Source: Aphrophora alni (taxonomy: Eukaryota; Arthropoda; Insecta; Hemiptera; Aphrophoridae). Taken from it: a stretch of DNA of 64,000 nt. Of this stretch, positions 23,441-35,799 are shown in pieces. The notes below the pieces were generated by a model, which did not search any database, was not told the origin of the DNA, and was given only the letters and a program-made list of their open reading frames with translations. Both the position numbers and the translations under genes were made by a program. The stretch's first letter is position 1. Every line of letters starts with the position of its first letter. The stretch is taken from assembly GCA_963513935.1 (NCBI GenBank), contig OY740774.1:86142890-86206889 (forward strand), in the 5' to 3' direction.

Positions 23441-24854
23441 GGTATTGTTTACATCTAAATTATTTATCACGTTTTTCGTCAACCTTAGAAACTCGGAAAT
23501 TGAACCATTTTTCGTGAAATGTTTTCTATGAAAATAATTAAAGAAAATATTGTGGATTATTATTGGATTAAAAAACAAAATATATTGTAATTCAGGAATA
23601 TTCTTAATCTACAACTATCCATATAGTATTTAGGCACACAAATAATATATTAAGGCAGTCATGAGGGAAGGGGAGTGTCATAATTCTCTTCTGAGTATTT
23701 CCCTTTTTGTAAGACTAAGTACCGTAGATTTTTTATTTTTTTTATCGTTTAATGACAAAAACAATCTCTCTTTAAGGAAAATCGAATGTTTTGATTTCTT
23801 CTTATGGCAGGTAAAGGTTCATAGATATGACCGATGTAAATCCATTTACTAGTTTCGGGTAAATACTTCAGGTGCCGCACAAAACGTAATGGTCACCATC
23901 ATGAAAACAATGTCGTTTCGTGAGTAATCAAAAAATAGGGCGATAAAAAACGTAATTTTTCAAAATTGGTTTCAACGATTTTGTTAAAATTTTAGTGAAA
24001 TGTAAAGATTAATGGTGCAAAATTGTCATTAACCAAAATACTACTGCTTAGGCATAATTGGTAAAAAAAAAGTGAACTTTGTTCGTCGTCGTTAAAAAAC
24101 TGAGTCATTATTTACGCTGATTATTTTAGTGAATAAGTGAAACAAGTTTATAATTTATTTAAAATAATAATATTTTTTCAGACGTCTTCATAGTTCATTT
24201 TCAGCATTTGACTGACATTTTTCTAAAAAAAACATTTTTGGCAACGAAGAGATTTAATTGGTTTTGTAGCTAGGTGAGTGAGAAAGTTTGTGCAAGGTTT
24301 TGCAACCTAACCTAACCTTCCTATCGTCATAATAAACTAAATCAGTTCATATTCAAGGATCTCCAGTAACAACTCTTCTTATAGATGAGGTTATTCCATC
24401 CAACATATAAACACATTTAGTTCTATAAATCCCAAGGTCAGACGGACATTGTACAAGTTCATCCCCCCCCCTTCTCGTCCCCTGGGGGATACTATAATCA
24501 GGTCACATCGTAACTATTTCCCTGTCGAGGTTAAAACTGTAATCTCTAACAGTTAAACACTTTCTTGTATAACTTAAACTGTAAACATTTATATGTTATT
24601 TCGTGCAAATAACTGTTATTAAGTGTTATATTGCATCTGTAGATGAAGGAATGAGAAGTATGATTATACTTTGCGAAGAAAATAACTAGATCTGTGAAAT
24701 GGTGTTTATCTTAAGAGAGATTAATTTCAGTTTATTGCATATTATTGTAGAGAAATAGTTTTATTTAATCAGGATATCTATTATAAGTGAAGGTAATAAT
24801 CGAACAAATAAACTGTACGAACTAAATTTTTCATGAAACGAGATTTTTTTTCTT

Positions 24855-25060
24855 GTTTAAAGGTGAAAACTTCTCGGTCATCATCGCCTCATATAAAAAA
24901 GACAAAAAGATAAAATAAAGAAGACGGATAGCGTCAGGGTTGGAAGAGGACAAGGTTTGGTCAAGAGAGAATTGATAGGAAAGATTGAAAGAGAATCCTA
25001 CGCGATAAAAAGGTTAGATCGTGATATATTCCTCGGGATTGGCAAATTCTATAGTGAGAT
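24855..25060 (-). repeat. LINE 3'-terminal fragment
   Basis: The plus strand reads GGTGAAAACTTCTCGGTCAT, AGCGTCAGGGTTGGAAGAGG, GGTCAAGAGAGAATTGATAG and CTCGGGATTGGC, all family words. It is therefore a minus-strand copy. No coding remnant is recognisable upstream (to the right). Confidence 0.6.
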
Positions 25061-26215
25061 TCTGACGGCATTTCGTACAGGGGATAAGTTGGTATAAAAA
25101 GGTAACCATCTTTTCATATTTCGTAAATTTTCATTTTTAATAGTTGATCGTTTAGATACTAGAGAGAAAAATTGACATTTAAGTTTTGGGAGAGAGCTAG
25201 GAGCAATGATTATTGACATTGGAAGCGTTACAGACCAATTATATATCGTCTAAAATCACAGATACGTCCTTTGGTACGAACTGAACAATTCCTTCAAAAG
25301 TATAATCTTCGTCTTGTTTCGACGACATACTTTTTGAATTAGAGAATGTTACCCTTCACATGATTCAGCAATTGGATCCTGAAGATGAGGTGTTGCATAT
25401 TTATATGCTTGGTTCCTTTATCCTCGGATCAGGCGGAACTGAAGCCGGTTGCTATTACGACGTATTTGAACTCTCTTTTGCAAATTATCTAATATCAGTG
25501 ACTTTAATGGAGAAATTGTAGAGATTCATCTAGGAGTAGAACAACTTAAGACATTGAAGCACAAATTATCTCATCATAGAGTAGTATTACTGGTAGATTT
25601 CAGGGAAGAATCATTTCATTAAAACATTGTTCCATTGGATAACTAGTCCTTTCGGCATCTTCGGAAATGAGAAAGAGGATCTACTTGCCAAGCTTGGAAC
25701 TATCTTGCCACAAACCAATATTCTAGTCACTTTATCTTCCTTTAGTATATCGCAAACTCGGTATCTCGTTATGTGAAGCAGCTGTATGAGGTACAAACCT
25801 CAAGAGATAGTAGGCTTTCGCTCATATCATAAGTTTTGCCCGAGCGGTCAGACGTGCAAGTCGTCGAGCGTATCTACATCATTTTGAACCATATTACTGT
25901 CGTAACAAGCTCCACACGCAGTGAAACTTATGTTTGTGCTAGTGTTGTGTATTGTGTGTTAAGTTTTTATAATTTTCTGATGATGGTCGAATTTACCGAA
26001 ATCGCGACAGATAAATAAGTTAAGGCAATTAAAAATTGGATTAGTTGACATGCTTAAATAAATTTGTTTATTTCGTGTTCTTAACTCAAGTAGTAAACAA
26101 ACGAAAATTCGCCATCAGTGATCTGTAACACTCTGTATATTAATAAGAAGCTTAAGATGAATAAACAAACACAAAAAACAAAAGAAATTCCTATCATATC
26201 ATCTAATCATACCAG
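25061..26215. other. Mixed sequence, no gene recognised
   Basis: I recognise no gene. The stretch is slightly GC-richer around 25380-25560 and 25840-25930, but frames are short and the translations match nothing I know. It contains the CTGATGA...GAAA motif at 25977-26001. Confidence 0.4.
25977..26001 (+). other. CTGATGA...GAAA hairpin motif
   Basis: CTGATGAT-GGT-CGAATTT-ACC-GAAA contains the conserved core words of a hammerhead ribozyme (CUGANGA and GAAA) around a potential short GGU/ACC stem. GATAAATAAG follows about 8 bases downstream. Stem I and III partners are not evident to me, so activity is not claimed. Similar motifs lie at 18094, 43883 and 57774. Confidence 0.4.
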
Positions 26216-26219
26216 TTTC

Positions 26220-26660
26220 TAGTCTAGATTCGTACTTGGGTATCACTAAGTTGCATGTTAAATTTAACATTTATTATAATCAATTTTGTAAAACCTCTTC
26301 CACATACTTCAAATGATCTGTGCACATTGATTGACCCGAATATACAATGATCGGCCAACTATAAACGCATATTTCCTATGAAGTTATGCTAATAAACCAG
26401 TGGCCTTTCTCTCCCTGAATTATCAATACATTCGCCGAAGATAATTTGAATTTATCTATTATAATAAAAACAGCATCTATTATTTAAATTACAGCATAAA
26501 TCTATTATAGTACAGTATCTTTATAGCTTTCACAAACTTATTGATTATAAATTGACATCATCAGTTCTAATTTGCAATTATTTTAAACTGAGTAATTAAA
26601 CAGTTATTGCTGGAAATAAACTTTTACTTTTATGATCAGAAGATCCTAGCTCTTTGAAGG
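26220..26660 (-). repeat. Dispersed repeat, inverted relative to 38810-39230
   Basis: The reverse complement matches 38810-39230: GAAATATGCGTTTATAGTTG against GAAATGTGTTTTTATAGTTG, CTGGTTTATTAGCATAACTT, and TAATTGCAAAT-type blocks. By eye the copies are about 75-80% identical. No protein or tRNA-like head is seen. Confidence 0.6.
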
Positions 26661-26749
26661 TTTTAACATATTATTCATTGTTCTAAATCCAATGTCTAGC
26701 TAGTTACGTGACACAACAATATTCATAAACTAAAAAATAACTATAAATA

Positions 26750-27010
26750 ATACCACTGCTACTGTACACCACTCAAAGGGGAAATAATAAAAGTTAAATA
26801 TTTTATGGTTGGCTTGCTTCTTGTATTATGATTGTGATTTATAATTCATTGTGATCACAGAGTAGTAAATATTATGCTATAGGAATCGCCGTTTAACCCT
26901 GGAATTCTAACTGCATTATCTGAAAGTTGACTTTTATTCCCACCACTGTTGGTTTTAGTGGCGAGTGACCCGTTTGTCGGAACAGTAAGTGATCCGATTA
27001 TTGTTTATTT
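26750..27010 (-). repeat. Dispersed repeat 'GTAGTC-GTGTACAGT' family, inverted copy
   Basis: The reverse complement runs AATCGGATCACTTACTGTTC, GGGTCACTCGCCACTAAAAC, AAGAAGCAAGCCAACC, then GAGTGGTGTACAGTAGCAG. The order and spacing match copy 2 at 18250-18480. Confidence 0.6.
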
Positions 27011-27249
27011 TTATTCTAAGTTACATCGATGAATATACACGTTATATAACGTTCGTAGAGGGGACAATATATTGTAACTGTTACGTATATAATAATATAT
27101 TTGATCCTCTTTCAACCCTATGCAATTAGCAACGATTTTAATTTATATAAATTGAAGAAATTAAATGTAACGTTTGTAACGGACACCGGTCAGGAAAACA
27201 GTAATTAATTTTTGAATCAATGTCTTGATCAAGTCAATATCTACCCTTA

Positions 27250-27660
27250 TCTCACTGTGCTACAGTCTTTAAATAACCCTGACCTCCCTCACTGCAACCG
27301 CCCATACTCTCATATCCTTCACTCTTCTTCTACGATTGCATTCTCCCTTCTGGTTATCGTCCTCAAACACATCATTACTCCACCTCTTTCTGCACCTATA
27401 TGCCTCCTTTACGGTTTTCTCTTTATACAATCTTTCCAGATGTCTCCATCATCTTATAGATGCACTGTTTATATTTCCGAAATCTAGGTAGTTGTACAGC
27501 TCCGTTTGATTTAGATGAGTATTTGCCAGCTCTTATAGAAAACTACGACAAGTTTGACGAAAATATACCATATAAAGAAATAAAGTCAAATGCTTTCTAT
27601 TACCAATTAAATAAGACAATAATGCAAAAAATGAAAGTAACAAATAAAACTTAAATGTAG
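27250..27660 (+). other. Unidentified ORF-like segment, first of a duplicated pair
   Basis: A pyrimidine-rich stretch ending CAATCTTTCCAG is followed by an open frame (27460-27654) that includes RNLGSCTAPFDLDEY, then ALIENYDKFDENIPY. The neighbouring copy at 27760-27980 has the same layout and reads RHLGRCTGSPVFDVGKCLG, then ALIESDKFDEDI. Shared amino acids in the same frame hint that the segment was once coding, and the CT-rich run plus CAG looks like a splice acceptor. I do not recognise the protein, and the copies are too short to judge selection. Confidence 0.35.
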
Positions 27661-27759
27661 CTATATAAATTGGTTCTATAAACTCGAAAGTCTTCATCTA
27701 AAATAAAATTAAGATGAAATTTAGTCGTTTAAAGTCGTTCCTGTCTTAGCCTCTTCTTC

Positions 27760-27980
27760 TTCTTTTTGCTTCTACTCCTCCCGCTCAGTCTTTCTTCACT
27801 GTTCTCTTTTTATCAATTCTTTCCAGGTGTACCAAATATTTTAAACGTGATATTTTTTTTCCATTACGACATCTAGGACGTTGTACAGGTTCTCCAGTTT
27901 TTGATGTTGGTAAATGTTTGGGAGCGCTCATTGAAAGCGACAAGTTTGACGAGGATATACAAATTAGAAAACTAAAACTA
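27760..27980 (+). other. Unidentified ORF-like segment, second of the pair
   Basis: This is a direct duplicate of the end of the previous segment about 420 bp away: TTTTTATCAATTCTTTCCAG, CATCTAGGACGTTGTACAG and CGACAAGTTTGACGA are shared with small changes. The frame from CATCTAGGAC runs through GALIESDKFDEDIQIRKLKL to a stop near 28015. Its function is unknown. Confidence 0.35.
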
Positions 27981-28334
27981 AAACGTAACTATATAAATTG
28001 CTTCTTTGGATTATAAAGCCTACATCTGGAAGACAAGTAAGAAGGATATTAGTCATACGAATGAAGTAGATTAAGAAAACAGTCACAAAATAAGGATTGA
28101 TAAATTACTAGGAGGAGCTAGGGTAATCATCATTACGAAGTTGAATTGAGGATAGATAGCGATATAGTATGGAAGAGATGTGAAACAAATGTTGGATGTC
28201 AAAGCTGAGGAAGAAGTAGAAAACGAACTACACGGGAAGATTGTATTGTAAAACTAGCGGAGCATTACATTTGGGAAGTTGTGTTGAATAATGAGACATA
28301 GAATGAATGGGAAATTAAACGCTCACTATACGCG

Positions 28335-28525
28335 CGTGGAAATTCCGAGGGCCTAGCTGGATCTACCCTTTATTTATTTTAGTTTTGATCCCCCTCTTTC
28401 ATATTTATTATCAGATATCTCTTGTTCTCTTCCTACCTTAACACTATTCAAGCATTAGAGAGTTAAAGGTCTTTGCGTTCTTTTCTTTTTTTCGATTTAT
28501 TTAAGGCGATTATGACAGAGAACCT
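28335..28525 (+). repeat. LINE 3'-terminal fragment
   Basis: The plus strand reads GCGTGGAAATTCCGAGGGCC, TAGCTGGATCTACC, GATCCCCCTCTTTCATATTT and TCTCTTGTTCTCTTCCTACC, then a T-rich end, in family order. It lies just downstream of the duplicated ORF-like pair, but nothing shows that they belong to one element. Confidence 0.6.
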
Positions 28526-28739
28526 TTTTGACTTGAAACAACAAGAAAACGAGATGGGAAAAGTGAGTGGAGATTACCTCCTCAAGGTGGTTTTAGAAAA
28601 CTGTTCAAATTTTATTGTTCATGAGAAGTCTTTAACAACTGCTCGTTTTACCTCGATCACACCATTACATTTAAAACTTTGCAGTACGATTTATACTCTT
28701 AGTGCACTCTTTCAAACCTTAATTGTTTAGTATTGTTTG

Positions 28740-30235
28740 AGTGATGTAATTTAATACAGAAAGTAAAATAAATAAAACCTTGTACATAATCAGCCTACTT
28801 TACGAAGTTTAATATTTGAATGTAATCATGTAATAATCAAACGTACAGACAAAATGCAAAATGAACGAATTAAAACAGACCTCGCTTAGCTCGAGCAATA
28901 AAACAACTATCACCGACCAATTTACTATAATACACTCTCATTAACGATCTTAAATGCAATTAACTTAATCTAAGTATTTATATTTCTATTACTGCAAATA
29001 AATAATCACAATATCATTTTATACTAAAAGTATAACGACTTACGTTATTACAGAACGGAGAACACTAATTATACAGTTTTAAATACGGATTTAACACTTT
29101 TCAAAGTTTGTTGGTGATAAATGCAATTTCGTAATAATAAGTAATAACTTATGATCATAATCTTTCTACTATCAAATCCACAAAAAATAGGTGATCTTGC
29201 TAGCATCTTACTTTCCAATTACTGACAGCACAGGGTTTTGAAAACTTCAATAATTATTACTTTACGACAATAGGTGGTTTATGGACTGGGTTGCCATGAG
29301 GTTGCTCATTTAACTCTACTAACCTAAAAATCACACCAAAGAACCAGCTTTGGGACTTTACTATTAACTTATCAAATTTATTGATACATACTGGAACCCT
29401 ATTTTTAAAGGCATAGTTAAGTTTTCCATAAGACAGTAGGACTAGCAAATTACTAGAACCGGATTTTATTGTGTTTTAACGGGCTACATGTACGTCCATT
29501 TTTCTTTACGTCTTAGAGACGACTGGCAGAAACTCCTAGGCCTTTCGTGCGTGGCCCTAAAGTTACAAATTATATTGGGACCGTGGAAAGTCCCGGCAGC
29601 AAACGTGTTCCTTTTGGAACCAAAACGGCAAACAAGGTGATCCCACGTTGCGCTGAGGTGATCATGCCTTAGAATGCGTCACCACTTCATAAAAATCAGC
29701 CAATTATGTTTTAATTTAATTCAAGTTTTTTATTTTTTGTTCTATAGATTCTGAATAAATCATCGGCTTAATCTCTTGAATTTTTGTTTTAATTGCTGGA
29801 AGCAGATTTTACAATTTACCACCTCTGTCTAAAATAAAATTCTTCCTTCTTTTTAGTCAGTAGAGTTTCATTAGTCAGTAGAGTTTCAGACAGTCTTATA
29901 ACCTGTCTCGTAAGGTAATTTTTGCCTATTGTAGATTCGTTCTGTTTGATACCCGTCACTTTTGTTACAGTGCTTCACACTTTGTGTAAACTCCCTCAGT
30001 GCAAACGAACTGATATGTTGTATCAACCGTTCCCGCAAACACAATCAGCCAATAGACAACATCGAGGGCAGACCTCTCCTGGAAGGAAATGTACAAACAC
30101 CCTATCAAAGTATCTAGGTTAGTTCTAACAAAGTTCCTGATCAGACTTTCTTTATTATTTTTAATTTATAGGAAGCGAATTACCCCTTTAGCACAATAGC
30201 CTAAAAGACTTTTCGTGTTCGTGTAATTATCTTAG
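28740..30235. other. AT-rich stretch with one GC-rich island
   Basis: No gene is recognised. Positions 28880-28895 carry ACCTCGCTTAGCTCGAGC, whose inverted relative GAGCGAGCTAAGCGTGGTCT lies at 60868. Positions 29480-29690 form a GC-rich island (ACGTCTTAGAGACGACTGGC through GGTGATCCCACGTTGCGCTG) with no clear frame or RNA fold that I can identify. Confidence 0.4.
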
Positions 30236-30239
30236 TCGA

Positions 30240-30560
30240 TGCGACTTAGTTATATGTCCCCTTTGTAAATCTTATAATCTGTTTCACTAGGTTTCCAACT
30301 TCTGTAGTAGCTCCTGTTGGTCCGAAAATCATGAATTTATTGAGCTCCAGGACTTCACATTTCAAGAATATGTGTTCTGCATTTTCCATGTGGTTGTTGG
30401 GTAGTTTGCATTTTAAGCTTCCTTGGGTTAGACTTAAAGTGCTCAGATGTTTTCTGAATGCTTCACAACCATTCACGAAGCTCAGAACTTTCCATTGATT
30501 TCACCTACTAAGTGTGGAAATTTGACTTGAACGTTTGTGGTTGGAATGATACAAAGGCCC
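30240..30560 (-). pseudogene. C-terminal tail of an RNase H-type non-LTR retrotransposon
   Basis: The minus-strand frame (30476 to 30246) reads CEAFRKHLSTLSLTQGSLKC, then AEHIFLKCEVLELNKFMIFG, then VGNLVKQIIRFTKGT. This is the typical post-RNase H tail TGHCPLRKHLHxLGL...C...E-T-A-E-H-I-L-x-x-C-E-A-L...FG...I-L-x-F-I-K-x-T. The TGH-C start is degraded to VNGCEAF. The frame is open for 76 codons, but the RNase H catalytic part upstream is unrecognisable. Confidence 0.8.
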
Positions 30561-30916
30561 ATAAAGCTTTTCTTTTGAAGTTCTTGATCATACTTAAATG
30601 AGAACAACTGAATCAGTTGCTTTCTTAACCGAACATGAACCATTTATGAAACACCTAACGACGTAACGACAATAAGCCTCTTCTACAGACAAAACTATCG
30701 ATTTTGTGGGCGAGCAAGTGAATCTGTAAAGTAAGTCATCATGAACTACGAGTGACTAGGGTTAAAGAAAACAGAGGTTCTTCGGCAGCCGGTGAATGAA
30801 AACGATATTACCACAATTGTTGAAATACTCAAAGGTACGAGAATAGGACGTCTGGCTAGGCCTATTGGAAGTACAATAAACATCTGGTTGGTACGATCTC
30901 TAAGTTATCATTAAAT

Positions 30917-30966
30917 AAAATTTAGAATGTATGTGTACTGCCGTTTCATCATACATTCTAAATTTT
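30917..30966. repeat. Perfect 17-bp hairpin
   Basis: AAAATTTAGAATGTATG at 30917-30933 is exactly reverse-complemented at 30950-30966, with a 16-base loop. It could be a tiny foldback or a transposon footprint; nothing else suggests a function. Confidence 0.85.
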
Positions 30967-31180
30967 CAACTACAAAGGTTCAATCTCAGAATATTTAAAC
31001 GATTCTTGAATGTTTTATGTCCAGTTATGAAGCTCGAGACCTTTCTTTGGTTGCAACTTACTCAACGAGGTTACATACCTAGAATTGTTTGATCGGATTG
31101 ATACAATGATGACCCATAGAAACTTTCCTTCATGGCCTTTCTTGGTCAGTTATGGATCTGTAATTCAAACCGATATTCTC
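30940..31180 (-). pseudogene. Second, more degraded LINE C-terminal fragment
   Basis: The minus strand reads SSFITGHKTFKNRLNILRLNLCS, equivalent to the TGHC-x-L-x-x-H-L-x-x-L-G-L start of the tail seen at 30240-30480. At the DNA level, 31020-31150 aligns with 30465-30560 on the same strand (GAAGCTC-GA--CTTTC, GGAATGATAC/GATTGATACA, CCCATA). The tail beyond Cys is lost. The two copies are in tandem on the minus strand. Confidence 0.55.
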
Positions 31181-34100
31181 AAGGTTAGTTTGTTAAGATT
31201 AAGGTTTGTCAGTTTTCTCGAATCATCTATAAGAAAGTACCCAACACAATTCTACATAGTTGACCGTTGAAAGGCTTCACCAAGGTCTGATAATTCCACA
31301 ATAACTAAGAATTATTATATTCCTCTGAACATTTATTGCCGCCTAGTTCTCTAACTTAATGTACGTTCATTGGCAAATGCTCTTACCAGACATCACCATA
31401 GTTCATCCCCCAAACAGGTAAATGTGTCCTAAAATCTCCTTTGCATTGATTCTTAAGATAAGTTAAAAATTAAATCCATGAAATTCTTACGTACCACAAA
31501 TGAGCACCATTATATCTTTTAGTCTGTAGCTTCGTGTATGTACAGAAAAATGACGGATAAGACATGAAAACAAAAAAGGATTATTAAATATTCAGGAACC
31601 ATAAAAATGCCTTATAGTGAATTAATTTTTTTATGAATACAATATATTATCCATACTTCTTTTATGTAAAGAAATAATAAAATCACATTGTTTTTACGAA
31701 GAGAAAAAAGTTTAAAAAATTTATTCTCCTTCTCCCTTAAACTGTAAATCTTACGGTGACTCGCAACCCCCTTATATGGAAATAGCCCTTACATTATTTA
31801 TTGCCAATAAGGGTAGATGAGGACCACGGGTTTCGACAGGGATGTATATCATCCAACGTGATATTTCTTTCCTATACTGGACTGAGGGGGAGATATCTCT
31901 CGTGTTTTTATATAGTTTTATTTTATTTCATCGTCATATATCTTTTTTTTATTGTATAAATATTTGTGACCGATGGTTCGGTAGTCAAAATATCTTAGCA
32001 ACTCTATGTAACAGGGAATGATTGATTTCTCGACTTTGGTAATAAAAAGAGTTTTTTGAAACGGAAATTAGGCATTAAGCACTGACCCATACCACTAAAT
32101 AAAGATCACTGTTTGTATGTGGTTTAAAAACTTCTTTTTTTTTCTTTTTCTTTTTTTTTTTTTTTAATCAGGTTTGGAACTGTATAGGAAGAGATTAGTG
32201 AAAACAGCTGGAAATTCGTCTTTAGTTTGGGGAGTATATACATCAATACGAAAGCACGACCGTCCGACACAGTCTTTTTACTTACCCAGTATACGAAGTA
32301 CAGGGTAATTTTGTAATTGAAAACAAATTTTTGACATTTCTTTTTGACCGACGTTTCATAGCATGAGGAATCCAAAAAAAGTTATTATTGACGTGCCGTC
32401 TGTCCGTCATCGTTCTTGGAGTCGTCTGTACGTAAGTGTGATAACGGCAACAAAATTAATATAGGAAAATAAATTTGATATAGAGGACTACTCTGCTCAT
32501 ATACCCTTTTGTAGTTTTAAAAAATCAAACAGAAAATCTCAAAATGACGGCCATTTTAAACAGTTTTAAACAGTCAACTGATAACACACTGAATTACGTT
32601 AAAAATTGCCGATTTTAATTCAGCATTTAATGATACCAACACTATTTCTCTAAGATGGCAAATAGTGGAGTTATTGTCGTCAAAAATGTAATTCTGAACA
32701 ATCACCTCAAATGAGTTGTTATATCCTCATAGTTCTGAGTCAAGTTACCGACACGTCCGTGGCACACCTTTAAGACAATAATATGGTGATATACAGAATT
32801 ACGAGATTTATAACACCTGGGTAGCAACTGTTTTAAACAAACTTAGCCTACTAGATAAGACATCCAATACATTTTAACTTTTCCTACAAGGTCCGAGAAA
32901 ACATCTAGTTGGTGTTAAATTGAAGGGATGATATTGTATATTGGAGGCAGGTAAGTACGATGATAGCACCCAGAGTATGGTGTTACTAAAGGCTCATAGA
33001 TTTTCACGTCAAACGAAGTTTAGAGTACTCCTCCTAAATATCCTAACTTCGCCTAATTTTTCGGACACCATGGATCCTGCTTTCCTTGAAATCTGTTATT
33101 TTACTCCAAGTTAATTTGTACATATTTGTTTCAATGTTAGCGTCATCTAAGTGGATTGCAGAAAAATCTTAACCGAAGCTTCCGGAAGTGATGATTACCG
33201 ATTATGATGGCAGTGATTTTCCGCTGAACAAGTACTTTTGTTATTACAGAATTAGCTGCTATAACCAAGATTGTACCCAGACGTCGACCAGGAGGCCTTT
33301 TAGAGCACAGATTAAAATGTCACAACTTGTCTTAAATAGAAAAGTGTACTGTTTTTGTTTAAAAAAATACTTCTTATTCAAAAATTTGAAAAAAAAAGTC
33401 ACAACAATGTCAAGAATTAGTTGATTGAATATATTATGAATGAAAATATAGATAAATCGATCTTAGTAAACTGGAACAAACCTTGTAATACACCTAATTA
33501 TTTTACACTTTATAAATACATCCATCATTAACTGATATTGGACTTTAGACACTATAAACACTTTCTTACGACTAGGAGAAGTGTATCGCTTTCACATTAG
33601 ACAGACAGACAGACTGCATAACGATCTCTCAATGTGTTTTGGTATTGGAAGCTGCAGAGCAAGGGAGCTGCACATTAAAAACGTATTATTTTGTGTCTGA
33701 TTTATATTCTTACATTGAAATTTATAGCGAGACTGGGGTAGATTTTTTAGTGAATGGAAAAGTGCTGGGATCCAATAATAGTCGTAGAAGTTTCAAAATG
33801 AGGAATTTTTTTAGAGTGTTTAAACAAATTTAACTTGTCATAAATTTCTATAATGGAATTAAAGATGTGAAACATAAGAATCTAGAATTGTTTATTTTAT
33901 ACTTCATTTTAATATTATTTAAATCGAGTGACGTTAAAATCGCTTGAGGCAACTCTAAAACAGTAAAAGCAGAAAATGGAGTAACTTGTTATTCAAGGTT
34001 TTGTTAAGATTTGTTGTCTTGATAAAATTGGCTACAATTTGAGTAAATCTGTATGAAATACCGTTTTATATGGATAATTTAATCGTCTTGAATGATCACA

Positions 34101-35515
34101 TTCGCAAATTCTAATTAAAATTCCAAAATTTGTTTTAATATCAAATGAGAATGCACAACTGTCTTGGTTTGTAAACGAAATTTAACTCTCAATTTCAAAT
34201 TCAACATTTTAATTCTTGCGAAAAACTGTCTTTCCAAGGAGAAAAAGAGATAACATTTTTGATTCAAAAACACCCTAATTCCGAAAATAGAATTTTACAA
34301 GTGTTTGTTTTTGTTTAACAAACAGAATAAAAACTGTGAAAATTTGTTTGAAAATTAACATTTTGTAAATTTAGTTTTATAAATAAGCTGTGGTATAAAT
34401 TATTCGAAAAAAAACAACTTAAGTACAGTTAGGAGTTTAAAAAATATAAAACCATTGCAAGTTGGCCCCTCAAAACCTAAATTGTCATTACAATTTCCAT
34501 CTATTAAACATCAATGTATTTAAGACCTTACGAAGTTTTAGGTTGATTTTTAAAATTGTTTTATAACAAAAATACAGATTCCGCTTAATAGTAAAAGTTT
34601 CTCTATTTTAAACTAATTGTATTGTAACAATATTGTAAAACATATTTAAAAATATTACTAAAACAAAAATAATTTTAAAATACCATAACATTAGAATGGA
34701 GGATTACGTTAAAAAATATTTTGCAGTTTGGAGATTTCCATACAATGGAAAAAAACCAATGTTTAAAAAAAGAAACGAACTAAATGTCTCCCGACAAAGT
34801 GTATAAATAAGTGGAGTAATTTTATGTCTGGAAATTAGATTCTCAACTTAGGAAAATTGTATATTGTCTTGATGTGGTTTAAGCCATCTCACATAAAGTA
34901 TTATTCATTATTTACTATACGTAGTAAATCAATGATTTTTCTATTATTAGAATTATTTTAAAGATGAATATTTCAAAACACCATTAAACTAACAAAGATA
35001 GTGAATTTTATAAATCTGATTATTCTGTAAAATTCCATTAAATATGGTAAGTATATTTTTGTGTGTTATGAAATGTATTATTTATTTCGATAGTAAAACT
35101 GAGCAAATATAATACTTACATCTTTATACTGAATAAATTTATTCCAAAAGTCTTAGGGGGTCATAAGATGACATAAAGTGTAATTAAAGTATAAAATATT
35201 TGCTTCTACTTTATGTAGTTAATGTCACCAAATAACAAATATTAAGCTATTATTCGTCCAACCGTAAAACTCACAGAATATTTCTACTCTTCCAGATATC
35301 TGTGTGGCTACTTTACTCTCTTTTACTGACAGAAATAAAAGTTCAACTAAGATCGTTCTACCAACCTTTGCTCATAAAATATACCAATAAATTTTCTGTT
35401 TTTAATCAACTTCATATATATACAGTATTCTGTAAAATTTAGTTTGTGCGATTTGATATATAAATATAATTCATTTTAATATTGAGTGTCTGCTGTATAA
35501 TGTTTTATATTTTGT
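31181..35515. other. AT-rich stretch, no gene recognised
   Basis: No gene is supported over more than 4 kb. Positions 32133-32165 are a T-rich run that, on the minus strand, follows GTTCCAAACCTGATT like a poly(A) tail. Position 32540 carries AAAATGACGGCCATTTTAAA, a variant of the MITE core. A short (GACA)4 lies near 33598-33613. The Ile/Lys/Phe-rich frames look like chance. Confidence 0.5.
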
Positions 35516-35531
35516 AACGTGTTAAGAAAAG

Positions 35532-35703
<172 letters not shown>

Positions 35704-35799
35704 GCTTAGCTTCTTTCTGTAGCACTGTTTTTTTTTTACCCCCTAAAACGATCTATCTATAATGTTGCAAATTGATGAGTTATTGTATCCCTCTTTTTA

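Noticed and set aside
25977..26001. Calling the CTGATGA...GAAA motifs hammerhead ribozymes outright
   Set aside because: I could not find convincing stems I and III, stem II is at most 3 bp with an unpaired base, and one copy has GAAT. Kept only as a motif.
28473..28730. 85-codon plus-strand frame
   Set aside because: Its first third overlaps the LINE 3' fragment and the rest has no recognisable motif.
32124..32375. 83-codon minus-strand frame with a Lys-rich end
   Set aside because: The Lys/Glu end is the T-rich run read backwards; the rest has no family match that I can name.
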